A stretch of DNA of 64,000 nt, from the NCBI GenBank assembly GCA_002118135.1, contig BDIU01000269.1, forward strand, positions 62,001 to 126,000, written 5' to 3'. Of this stretch, positions 45,901 to 55,471 are shown piece after piece (position 1 is the first letter of the stretch; every line of letters starts with the position of its first letter). The notes beneath the pieces are model-generated. The model did not search any database and was not told where the DNA came from. It saw only the letters and a list, made by a program, of their open reading frames with translations. The stretch comes from Trebouxia sp. TZW2008. Taxonomy: Eukaryota; Chlorophyta; Trebouxiophyceae; Trebouxiales; Trebouxiaceae. The translations under genes were made by a program, and so were the position numbers.

Positions 45901-47260
45901 ATGGTGGGCAGGTGCTCTTTGGTGGATTTATCTTTTGTTGTTTTGCAATGTTTCATGTTGTGCTATGCTGTGTAGCTTCGTTTTGTTGTGTCGTGTCGTA
46001 CCCTGTTGGGTTCTGGTCTTACACATCTTGGCCTAGCATGTTTCTGATGCTCAGCTCCTTTGCCAGGACTCTCCAACGTAGCTTACAGAAGATGGGTTTG
46101 GAAGCAGTGTTTTGCTTCTGTATGCATCTGTTAGAGTCATGTAATTGTACTGCGTGCAACTTAATCATGATGTAAATTGGCAGTTGCTTGTGCTTGTTGG
46201 CAAGCTCTTTTCATTGTCATCATTTTGAGGCTTCTGACGGCGAGCAGCTTTCTGTCATGCATTCTGCTGTTCAGCTGTGCAAGTTTTGATCCTGCCCTTT
46301 ATGATATGTGGTTGGCAGCTGTGTCACGTCAGCTAACATTCTGAGATGAGTTGTGCATTTGAGTTTGTTTGCCGACCACAATCAAGCTGACAGAGTCAAG
46401 TGTTCATTCATTCATTCATCCATCCATCCATCCATCCATCCATTGCATCATTCATTCATTCATTCATTCATCAATAATGCATGCTAACAGGCACCGCAGG
46501 CCCAGCTGTGATTGTACTGGTGCAATGAACTGAGTCAAACATGGCAGCGAGCAGAACAAGCAATCTTCTAGCTCGCCATGCGGTGTGTCTGTTATATCGT
46601 TGTGAAAGCTATGTGGGTAGCATAGCTGTTGCAGATTGATCGCAGTAAAGCTAATGCTGTGAATAAGCCATAACGCTCTGACTACAGCACCATGATGAGT
46701 GATGTTGACAGCAGAATGGATGTCATTGACAATCTTTGCTGCAACACTGCCTCTGAAACTGTCTCTTCACCATGTCAAATGGCAGTCTGTTTGCAAACAA
46801 GGCGCATCAGCTTAGGTGTGAGCTGCATCGCAGACACTATCGTGCTTTAGGGATCCTGAAGTCTTGTTCAAGTTGTCTGTCAACAATGCAGGCAAAAGTC
46901 AAAGCATTTGGAGGTGCACCGATTGCTTCAAGGCCAGCCCTAGCCTCATACCATCACGGCAGAACCGCACATTCCAAAATGTCAGAATATGAGGATCAAG
47001 CAATGTCCTGCCTTCAAACAAGTTGTTTGTCATCAATGTAGGCAACAGTCACAGCATTTGGTGGTGCACCCATAGCTTCAGGGCCGGACCCTAGCCTCAT
47101 ACCCTGTCCCCATTGCGGAAGAAGGTTCAATGAGACGGCGGCAGAACGGCACATTCCAAAATGTCAGGATATCAGGGCAAAGCCTAACAGATTGATGGCT
47201 GGGGCAGGGCAGAAACGGCAACCTGGATCCAGCCCCATTTCACGAGGAGGGTGGGGCTGA
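36957..47260 (+). CDS. C2HC zinc-finger protein, ZC2HC1-like
   Basis: Eleven exons close to 754 codons: 36957-36961, 37057-37321, 38385-38492, 39006-39318, 40535-40711, 41663-41753, 42111-42801, 43059-43157 (uncertain), 44744-44883, 45592-45748, 47042-47260. The C-terminal third defines the family: C-x2-C fingers reading LCDGCGRSFNPKAFEVHSRIC and, near the end, IPCPHCGRRFNETAAERHIPKC, linked by SKRKAFN and a KWRNQSQQLRIAM helix as in ZC2HC1 proteins. The first two thirds are disordered: Gln/Pro/Ser-rich, with an alanine-rich helix and a Ser run. In animals and protists, relatives associate with cilia or centrioles; function here is unknown. Exon 1 carries only ATGGA before a GTGAGC donor. Exon 43059-43157 adds 33 codons in frame and may be an echo. 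Many introns hold exon echoes. Confidence 0.85.
37720..38384 (+). repeat. 160-bp tandem array of zinc-finger gene exon 3 5' end
   Basis: The acceptor and start of the real exon at 38385 (GTAGGCAGT.CCTGTTGGAAGAAGACA..GCCAGGCAA) recurs at about 37726, 37901, 38061 and 38221; the last steps are 160-161 bases. Each unit also carries the intervening intron text (CTCATTGTGCTTTTGTCAGCTTACATGCGTGGA.TTGTCC). The later copies are over 90% identical by eye, so the array is recent. Confidence 0.9.
39480..40455. repeat. direct and inverted echoes of zinc-finger gene exon 5
   Basis: The intron before exon 40535-40711 holds direct copies of the exon start (GGCAGGCTGAT.TGGCAGAC..) at about 40362-40455 and 40015-40090. 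It also holds inverted copies at about 39555-39655, 39762-39838 and 40198-40290, which read as the exon when reverse-complemented; the 40198-40290 copy includes the CTGCTGCTGCAG acceptor. Alternating orientations could fold into long hairpins in the pre-mRNA. Confidence 0.78.
41270..41662 (+). repeat. echoes of zinc-finger gene exon 6 5' end
   Basis: The phrase CTCACTGCAGGCAA.TT.TCTCTGGCAG..GTG.AG.AGACAA..AGGCCCCTGA.CCCCCTGGGGTTGTCAGG recurs about every 110-130 bases before the real exon at 41663, with copies near 41270, 41390 and 41510. Confidence 0.78.
42890..42972 (+). repeat. decayed echo of the zinc-finger exon 3' end
   Basis: ATGCCATGTGATGGCTGTGG through GCCAAGGTCTTACAG|GTGAGC copies the last finger coding of exon 42111-42801 with frame damage but an intact donor. 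A better-preserved copy follows at 43041-43163. Confidence 0.75.
43690..43990 (+). repeat. degenerate (CAGT/CAAT) tetranucleotide tract
   Basis: A long run built from CAGT, CAAT and CAGC words (TCAGTCAATCAGCC..) fills this part of the zinc-finger gene intron. No coding or RNA structure is seen. Confidence 0.8.
44030..44743 (+). repeat. echoes of zinc-finger gene exon 9 5' end
   Basis: Copies of GCAGAGCAAA.GGAA.GCCTTC.ACA.AGC..A.GCCAG.ACAGCA (SKRKAFN..EARTA in the real exon at 44744) occur near 44035, 44208, 44297, 44476 and 44565. Echoes of the exon's 3' end (GATGCCAGGAAGGGACCCCAAGTCAGAC.., ending GCCAGGTA) follow the real exon at about 44990-45065 and 45165-45215. Confidence 0.8.
46400..46476 (+). 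repeat. (CATT)n/(CATC)n microsatellite
   Basis: Tandem CATT units flank a CATC run of about 30 bases in the last intron of the zinc-finger gene. Confidence 0.9.
46888..47000 (+). repeat. echo of zinc-finger gene last exon 5' end
   Basis: AATGCAGGCAAAAGTCAAAGC... copies the last exon start (AATGTAGGCAACAGTCACAGC at 47036) through the CATTCCAAAATGTCAG coding. A deletion removes the CPHCGRRF finger knuckle. Confidence 0.82.
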
Positions 47261-47890
47261 ACGATAACGGCTGTCCTCCTTGCAATACCGTGATCAAACC
47301 AACAATGCAGCACCATGCTTGTATGTCAGGCAGCTACATCTCTCTAGGGTATGCTGTTGCAAAATGTGCAAAAGCTTAATCATTTTCAAATTTTTCATAG
47401 GTCGTGCTCGACCTATTGGCAAAACACGCTTGATCATTTTCAAATTGCAGGCTAGCCTGACACTGCGATTATGCAGACAACTATTACCAGAACTTTGCAG
47501 ACCATGTGAGATATCCTGTGATGCCCATCATGAAAGCAATCATCTTGTTGTCAATGAGTCAATTTGAGTAAAATCCAGGCAATCCATCTTGGCAAAATTA
47601 GTAAGCGTAACACTCTAAGCTGCTCGGGTGCTGACAATCTCTGCATCACCGAGAGCAAGCTGCGTGACTGGGTCTGGGTTCGAGTGAGCAGTCGGGTCTT
47701 TGCTTCTGCACAGGCTTTTGCGACCTACAAGCACTGTCGCTGGAAGCCGTCAGACTTTTGATAGGTACAGCCCATCAAGCTTCTTTTCCTGCTCTGTTGC
47801 GACTTTTGCTGTTTCCTACGTCTAATGAGCCCACAGGTCATCGTGGACATGATGCAGATCGCGCCAGCTGAGACAGCAGGCCAGCTGACA
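47261..47890. other. intergenic region downstream of the zinc-finger gene
   Basis: It should contain the 3' UTR of the zinc-finger gene. A short direct repeat (AATCATTTTCAAATT, about 47377 and 47433) is present. The frame at 47564-47761 is not recognised. Confidence 0.35.
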
Positions 47891-48204
47891 TGACGTTGGA
47901 TGCGCGGGACGTCAATCCGTACGCATTCGCAGTGGGCATTTTCTACTTGGCCGCAGCCTTCCCTCTGACCTACTCATTATTTGTGACCTCAGCTTTCTTG
48001 TTTCAAGCGCCACTGCGAGGAACTGGCGACACGCTCAGCAGAGCTCTTCTAGCAGTATCTCTGATGTCCTTTCCAGTGTTGATAGTTGTAGGTGGTTGCA
48101 AGATGCTGTATGTCACCGGTCATGAATGGGCGGACTTCTCGCCAATGCTGTTGCCAATATACAGTGCACTTCTGTTAGCTGCTAACAAGTTCACAGGACA
48201 ATGA
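47891..48204 (+). CDS. small predicted membrane protein, unknown function
   Basis: A single open frame of 104 codons starts at ATG 47891, with a stop in frame upstream. It contains three strongly hydrophobic stretches: FAVGIFYLAAAFPLTYSLFV, LLAVSLMSFPVLIVVGGC and MLLPIYSALLLAA. These are joined by short polar loops with RGTGDT. The composition and the clean alternation of helices and loops make a real protein plausible. I do not recognise the family; it could also be the last exon of a larger membrane protein whose upstream exons I missed. Confidence 0.42.
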
Positions 48205-49256
48205 GGGGCAGTCTGCGCCAGTTGCATTGACACATAACAACAAATGACTTCCAGCATCAATCATGCAACCAGAGTACTATGCAGCGTGTGTCATCTAACA
48301 GTGTGTATCTACCTAATGTGTTGGTCTCTGCTACCTGTGTATGTGTCGTTTGCGTGCTATGCTCAGCATTTTCAGCATGGCGAGAGTTGGGACCTAGTAC
48401 AAGGAACAAGTCTGCCATTGAGAGCACATCTTTCTTATGTGATTTATCCATCAAGGGGTCAAGGTTGGATGTGCAGACAAGTCATGCTTATCAAGTTTTT
48501 GTGAGGTGTTGCTATGTCAGGTGACATGCTGCCTGTTTTGAAATGCTGCATCAACCGTTTGAACATGAAGGTGCTCAAGGTTTGACTACCTGATGCTGTA
48601 GGTTTCATCATTTTGCAACCAGGTTTATCTTGTCAATTTTGAGACCAGGCGTCCTGTGCAGAAGTGTAATCTGGAAGGCATTTGCAGACTTGGAGGCTTG
48701 TACCTTTGCGGTCGCATGCAACATCTTGGACCGTGATCATGAATTTCTGGCAGTGGCACGTATGGCATGTAGTTGCATTCTGCGAATACGGACATGATTG
48801 CATGACATTGTGTTGGTCAGCAATGGACAATGGAGCTATTTGTCATTGCACAGCAAAGCAAAGACTGGCATCATTTACAAGAAGCTTTCAGCATCTGTCG
48901 GACCACTGTTGTCGGCTTGCACTGCGCTGAATACTGACATTCTACTCGACCCACTCAAAAGTACTGTTGCAACAGAATAGACTGCCAGAGCAGTGCTTCA
49001 AAATTGCCTGACCTTAAACTTCCTCGAAATGCTGGACACCTTCTTGCATGCACAACTATACAGCTCATACGACAAAAGGCTCAGCACCCTTAATGGTACA
49101 TGACTCGTACTGAACCTGCTGCACACTGTACACTGGGAAGATCTCCAAAGTATTGACTGTAACCCAACAAAAATGCTGAACAGAAACAGCTTGTAGCATG
49201 TCAATTCAGCAAGAGTTGCGCTAGCAATGCCTGCAACAAGAATTCCTATCCCATCT
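48205..49256. other. intergenic region, possible pseudogene remnants
   Basis: No intact gene. At about 48690-48790 the plus strand reads LEACTFAVACNILDRD, and at about 48800-48977 another frame reads protein-like to a stop (KLSASVGPLLSACTAL). A break and stops separate them. They may be two parts of a decayed gene of unknown type. Confidence 0.3.
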
Positions 49257-52200
49257 CTACCGCCTTGATAGGGTCTCAGGAAGGCGCGCAACATTAGTGA
49301 TGATGTTGTTGCCAAAGGGGTCTGCCAAATGGGTTTTCAAGTCCTCAATTGGACCGCTGCTGCGGGTGACTAGAGCCTGGATGGCAAAGCCAATGAATGC
49401 AACCTGCAGAGACACATGCATGTATGAGCCTCAAAAGCAGTCAAAGTCAGGTACCACAACACGACAGTGAATTTGTTGCATTGCATGATCCTGTCTTTTA
49501 CACATCCTGCAGGGTTGGTATTGCATTCGTACTGTAAGATGGAAACTCAAGTGCTGTGAGCGGATGCCCACGTGTCCACTTGTGGCAGAAGTGTTGTGCT
49601 TCGCAGTGCTTTATGCACCTAGCTTGAACAGGTTGCGGCACGACAGCTGAGCCCCCTCATGGCAACGCCCAAGACTCATAACAAGTCATGCCATGGCAAA
49701 TGATCACATCAACAAATCACAGGGCAACAGAGGTAATGAGGCAAGACCGTACAGTGGCTAGGCGGCTGTTCACGATCACAAACAGCGTTACTAGGTGCAG
49801 CATACAACTTGAAGTCCACAACAGCAATGCCAATGTCTTACTAAATGTCTTGCTAGAGTTGTGCGCAGTCTCAACAAAACAAGCAAATAGAGAAGCACAC
49901 CATGGCTAGGCGGCCATTCTTGATCTCCTTTTCGGCGTTGGTGGGGGAGTCCAGGCCTAGGGGGTCAAAGGGGAACTGGTTCACCACACCAGACTGCACC
50001 AACACAGCAAACATTCTCAGCAAGTTTTGCTTTTGTAAGGACTTCCTTAGAACTTCTTTCTGTTTTCATGTTCTGACTTCTTTATAATCAGACTGCAATT
50101 TTAATCAAATATTGGTGGTGAGGAACTCCAGGTCTATGAGGTCAAAGGACAATGGTTCATCAGACCAGACTGCATCAACACAGATCGATCTTGAACACAA
50201 TTTGTTTGGTCGGCAAATGCTTTGGACAGTTTGCACGTCTTGACTGGACACGTCCAGCAAGACAATATGACATGAACGCCCAATGTGCATCTCAAAAGTT
50301 GGACCTGTGCATCAGGGACACAATTGAGATTGGGCAATCCTTGGGGGCTTAAGTGTCCAAGACACAAGTCTTGATTGCATTAGGGCTCATGCCCTTGCTG
50401 GACCGGGGCTTTCCACAGCTTGCCTTTGGCAGGAACTTGCGCTAAGCACATTTGCAGCAGTGAATTGACAAATGCACACACAGAGTGACAGCTTCAACTG
50501 CAGCCGACTTGCATGGCGGCTCTTCTGGCAGTACCAGCAACATTGTCTATTGCACCAGCTCACAGTACAATTGCAAATTCCACAATAGCACATGCAAGAC
50601 GCTTCAACGCCTTTGGCAGAAGCTTGCTTTGCCCCTGAGGGTTTTGTGGCAAAGCAGAGGTCGACCATAAGCGTTGGAGCAGCTTGCATGCACCATTGCA
50701 TTATTTGCAAGCTGTCACAGACTTGTGATGGAGCCAGGCAAAATGTCCAAAACTTGATGTGTGCTGGACTGCTGATGTAGGAGATATGCTGATCCTTGCT
50801 GAAGACATATACTTTCAGCAAGGATGGTGCATCGCTTGGCATCAAGTCACAGCCAGAATGTGCTGCATCACTTTGCACTATCTGGCTGTGACTTGATCGT
50901 GGCTACTTCACAGCGCAATTGCAAGTGCAATAGCGGCACGTGCGAGCTGCTACAAAACCTTTGACGACATCGTTTTGCCGACAAAAGCATTGAAGCAGCT
51001 CGCATGCACCACTGCATGACTTGCAACAGCGCCACAGAGCTGTCACAGACTTGTGATGGAGCCAGGCAAAACGTACAAAACTTGATGTGTGCTGGACTGC
51101 TGATGTAGGAGATATGCTGATCCTTGCTGAAGACATATACTTTCAACAAGGATGGTGCATCGCTTGGCATCAAGTCACAGCCAGAGTGTGGTGCATCATT
51201 TTGCACACTCTGATTGTTACTTGACTGTGGCTACTTCAAAGCACAGTTGCAACTGCAATGATGGCACGTGCGAGCTGCTACAAAGCCTTTGATGACATCG
51301 TTTTGCCGACAGAAGCATTGAAGCAGCTCGCATGCACCACTGCATGACTTGCAACAGTGCCATGGAGCTGTCACAGACTTGTGATGCAGCCAGCCAAAAC
51401 GTACGAAAGTCGATGTGTACTGAAATGCTGACTATAGGGGAAATGCCGATTCTTGCTGAAGACATATACTTGCAACAAGGATGCTGCATTGCTTGGCATC
51501 AAGTCACAGCCAGAGTGTGGTGCATTACGTCGCACGCTCTGATTACTGCTTGACTGTGACTGTTGAAGAGCAAGGTTGCAAGCGTAATGCAGGCATGTGC
51601 GAGCTGCTTCAAAGCCTTTGACGACATCAGTTTGGCAACAGAAGCATTGGAGCAATTTGCATGCACCGCTGCATGACTTGCAACACTGCCATTGAGCTGT
51701 CACAGACTTGTATTGCAACTAACAAAGTGCACAAAGCTGAATGTGTTCTGAACGTGCGCTGGACTAAGTCTGCAGCTGTAGGAACTGCACTTTTCCCTGC
51801 CAGATCGACTCTGTGTGCAAGAGTGAATAGGAAGGACTGCTTTGTTTGTGACAGTACCAACAGCAGTGGCAATTCTTCACCTGACTAAGAAATAGAAAAT
51901 AACAGTCCAAGCCGTCAGGCATCATAGCGGGGGCCTCTGTCGAAAGAGGCAGCCCGGGACTCACATAACCCTAGCAAAGACTTAAAGTTTGTCATCGCAT
52001 TGTCACTGCAGATTTGGTATTCCGACTTTCTGCATCAAACGTATAAATACAGCACTTCCCCTGATCTGATCAGTGATGGCAAAAGTAGTGGGCATTTACA
52101 GTGTGCACCGTACAGTGTGAATCCATCCAACAGATTTAACACTCACAGTCAAGTTGACTTCGGGTGTCAAAAATATCTCACCTTGCCAGTTTTGGCAAAG

Positions 52201-53604
52201 CCTTGCAACCTGGTGATCTCGAAGAAGCCGATGATTGGGAACATGATGGCCGTCAAGGCGTTGATGGGCAGCCAGTACTCCTGCACCACAAAAGGATGCA
52301 ACTGTTACCGAGCCTTGTAGCAAGCACATAAGCACTGCCTACAGTGATCCAGGAGGAGGCTTGGTTCATGGCTTTGCTGAAAGGCAGCACGCTAGCGTGA
52401 GAGAAGACCTGTTTGCAACTATGTGGATGCATGAAATTGTCTTGAATGTGGTGGAGACATCAGCAGAATTCATTCAAGCTGCAGTTGCAACAGCTTTACT
52501 TACCCAATGATTGGGGTGAAGGTGGGCATGAGTTAGCAAAATAACGACAATAGCTTTTGAAGCCAGCATTACACGAGCAGTACATTGGAGAGTCTTGACT
52601 CAGAGCTGCAGACACCACAGGGGCTACTGATGAGGGCTGAGTGTGTCATGAACACTGACGCTTTGTAAGGCTTCAACAGCAAAGGCAAAACTATGCCTAA
52701 GTGTCATACATGCTAATTCAGACTGCAATGACTGCCTGTGCTGCCTGTACACAATCAAACAAGCAGAAACGCAATGCCCTGTAATAGATCATGGAGTCAA
52801 GATTGAGCTCAGGCACAGCATGAGCTGTCAGACACTCTCCCGACACTTTGCTGTTATGTTTCTGCTGGTCAGTCATGCTTGCAAGGTAAGCAAGGCTGCT
52901 TATCATTGTCATGCAGCTCAAGCGTGACTTTGAAGCTGAGAGCCCAAGATGTGCTTGTGCTAGCAACGCAGGGAAGGGAATGGTGATTTACCTTCTCTCC
53001 ATGTAGGTACCATGCAGGTGTGACTCCCAGAAGCTCCTGGCCTAGAATGCCAGCCACTGCTGCCATTGCCCATCTGCCATTTGTCTTCTCACCTTCAGCC
53101 AACCTGCAGCAATTGCTATTCAATTCAATTCCATTCCATTCCATTAAAATGTAGTGCAATCAGCATGCAACGTAATTGTGAGGCAGTGCAATTTGAAGCC
53201 AGTCTGCAGCTCACACACTTGCTGTCAATAAGACTGATTCGTGCTAAACAGAAGTAGATCAAGCTTTGACGTAGCAGTTGCCTGCCAGCGAGAAGAAAAT
53301 ACGTGCACTGGGCCTTCGCCAATACTTTGACGAAGCACACAGGTTGTTTGGTGCTGTGATTGTACCAGGGGAGTCGGTCCTGGTTTCTGCCAAGGTTCAG
53401 GGGGTCGAAGCCTCTGTTGCCGGGGAAACCGTCTTCGGCTTTCTTGCCCTCCAAGTGGCGTGGCCTCTCCGCGCCAGGCAGCCACGTCTGAGCAGGGTCG
53501 CTCTGGATCGCCCTCACCCTCAACGAGCCCCTGCTTCCGGCGGTACGAGTAGCGGGGGCGGCAACGCGCGCTGTCAGAGCGGAGTTGCAGAGAGCAGCAG
53601 CCAT
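49257..53604 (-). CDS. Lhca-type light-harvesting chlorophyll a/b-binding protein
   Basis: Five minus-strand exons (53604-53366, 53103-52992, 52280-52182, 49993-49901, 49403-49257) join to 229 codons. The leader (MAAALCNSALTARVAAPATR) looks like a plastid transit peptide, and the mature part starts near SDPAQTWLPGAERPRHL, a typical photosystem I antenna N-terminus. Helix 1 is GRWAMAAVAGILGQELLG, helix 2 is ALTAIMFPIIGFFEITRLQGF, and helix 3 is [23 protein letters not shown]. The DPFGNNI end matches the LHCI C-terminal motif. Intron phases 2,0,0,0 are consistent. The exact Lhca number cannot be assigned by eye. Intron 3 (49994-52181) is long and holds an echo of exon 4 and a 320-bp repeat array. 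Confidence 0.93.
50100..50182 (-). repeat. echo of Lhca exon 4 5' end
   Basis: The complement of the exon 4 start (TGTTGGTGCAG|TCTGGTGTGG.. at 49993) recurs here as TGTTGATGCAG|TCTGGTCTGATGAACC, running for about 70 bases with indels. It lies upstream of the exon in gene sense and keeps a usable acceptor. Confidence 0.82.
50450..51770. repeat. four-unit tandem array of about 321-329 bp in Lhca intron 3
   Basis: The core CATGCACCACTGCATGACTTGCAA occurs near 50688, 51009, 51330 and 51659, so the steps are 321, 321 and 329 bases. Units also share TTGCTGAAGACATATACTT and GCTTGGCATCAAGTCACAGCCAGA. Both strands stay partly open with cysteine-rich frames. I found no exon of this gene in the unit. 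Confidence 0.88.
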
Positions 53605-55471
53605 GGCGTCCGACAAGTAGCGATGAGCCCCTGCGAAGCGCCTACCCAGTGCAGTTGAGCTTGCTGCTTGCTTGCGGGTAAGGTCCGGATCTCGCTGTGA
53701 CTACTCAGATCCTTGCCATTTCATTATCTTTATCTAGCTTATTCTTTCAACGTCGTGTGCCTTTTGCTGCAATTGCTTGCGTGCAGCACGCCAAGTTGCT
53801 ACAACAGCAGGTCACACAAAGATGCAGGCTAGGCAGCTGCAAGCAAGCCTCAAAATCGTCATGCATGATGATCCTTTCCAGCAAAGAAGATATCTGCTCT
53901 GAATATGACAATCCTGCTCAGGGTGTTAGCTAGCCATAGCTTTCAAGACGCGCGCTCATGTTGCATCCATGCATGCAATTGCAGTAGAAACTCGTGGTGC
54001 CATCCAATACATTTGCTTGGCACTTGGTGCCAATGATTTCATTTGCTGCTGCCCTTATGCATGCAACATCGATGCATGATCATGCCAGCTGCAGAATCTA
54101 ATGCACGGTCCTGACAAGCCTTGAGGCAATACTTATTCAAAGGACGAGAGCCTGCATCTTGCACAGATCAGCTGTTGACAATTTGCAGATGAGCTCCTCG
54201 CCCAGCGTATGCTTTAGCATCGACTTGGACAGCTATTTGTTTGCGATACTTAATATGACAACACGATGCCCTTGCCATGATGACCAGGTGTAGCAGTGTC
54301 AGGAATTAGCACCTCGCCATCTAGCTAACAATGCTTTTAACCCATACGCGCTCTGTAACAATGGTTTCGGAGCCTAGCACGGCTCCCTCTCACGCGAGGG
54401 GTCGTGGGTTCGAATCGCTTCCGCACGGGATTTCGCTGCTTTTCTGTCTTGAGGACGCCTTTGCTGGGGCGCACCTGACGCTATTTGCAGCAGAGTTGTT
54501 ACGCTGGCTCTGTACTTAGTGGGGGGAAATGTAGCAGTGTGAGGAATTAGCACCTCGCCATCTAGCTAGCAATGCTTTTATTAACCCATACGCGCTCTGT
54601 AACACAAGGGTGCTCTGTTGTCCCCTGGGGAAGGACCACCTGACACAATCCTGCTCAAGTACACAAATAGCTCCCTGAGCTTGACGAGAGGCAAAGTTTG
54701 CAAGCGCCGCAATGATTACCAACTCACATAATCAAATTGCTATGCAACTATACTTCGCTAGCTGCCACCCTGCAAAAAATGGGACTGTTCATCACGGCAA
54801 AATGCATACTGCAGATCTTTCTGATGCTTGCACGCAAACGCATCTAGGTTCAATGGTCGCTGACTGCTCTTTGCTACGCTGGCACATCATTGGCAGACTC
54901 AAGCATAATGCAAAGTGGCTGCAGCATCACTGCTTTCAACCGAGTCAAGTCTCCGAAACTGCAACTTTTAACTCAAAGCTCTTTGACCTCTTGAGTGACC
55001 CATGTCTTGGAGACCAAAAGACTGCTCACGTACACATGACCAACACTAACGCAACAAGTTTGAACCCCTCAATGTGAACTGTCACTCAACAGCAAATGTC
55101 GTAAATTCCTCAAGGATGATTTGTAGCATGTATATGCCTACGCTCTAGCACCATGCATGCATAGCCTAAAAGCAACATGCATGCATAATCTAATAGCAAA
55201 AGGGCCTAAGTAGAGTAGCCTACGTAAAGGATTTTGGTAAACATTCCAGCTTGAGAAAGGAGGGCCTAGCCACTATACGCATTGTCAACACTACATGTGT
55301 GGCTGCTAATGTATTGCAAGCTGTTTCAGCTGCTGAATGTGTTGGAAACCTTGTGCCCATAACCCAGATAGACACTACAATGCTAGGGGACTCTATTGTG
55401 CAATGCTGGTCTGAGATTTGCCAGTGCCAATGCTGGGCTGACATTGCTGCTTGCTCTGGGGTTTCATGTGC
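53605..55471. other. intergenic region with a direct repeat pair
   Basis: It holds the 5' region of the Lhca gene and the 3' end of the glycosyltransferase gene. A stretch of about 70 bases (54289-54360) is repeated at 54531-54604, and the spacer contains a GGTTCGAATC box. The 121-codon frame at 54712-55077 is not recognised. Short CATGCATGC words cluster near 55150-55185. Confidence 0.4.
54289..54604. repeat. direct repeat pair flanking a tRNA-like box
   Basis: Copies at 54289-54360 and 54531-54604 share TGTAGCAGTGT.AGGAATTAGCACCTCGCCATCTAGCTA..AATGCTTTTA..AACCCATACGCGCTCTGTAACA. The 170-base spacer holds GGTTCGAATCGC, like a Pol III B box, but no full cloverleaf. It may be a small tRNA-derived element or a footprint of local duplication. 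Confidence 0.6.

Noticed and set aside
54358..54440. tRNA gene candidate around GGTTCGAATC
   Set aside because: The T-stem would have mismatches next to the loop, and no acceptor stem pairs across a 70-90 base span. At most it is a tRNA-like relic.
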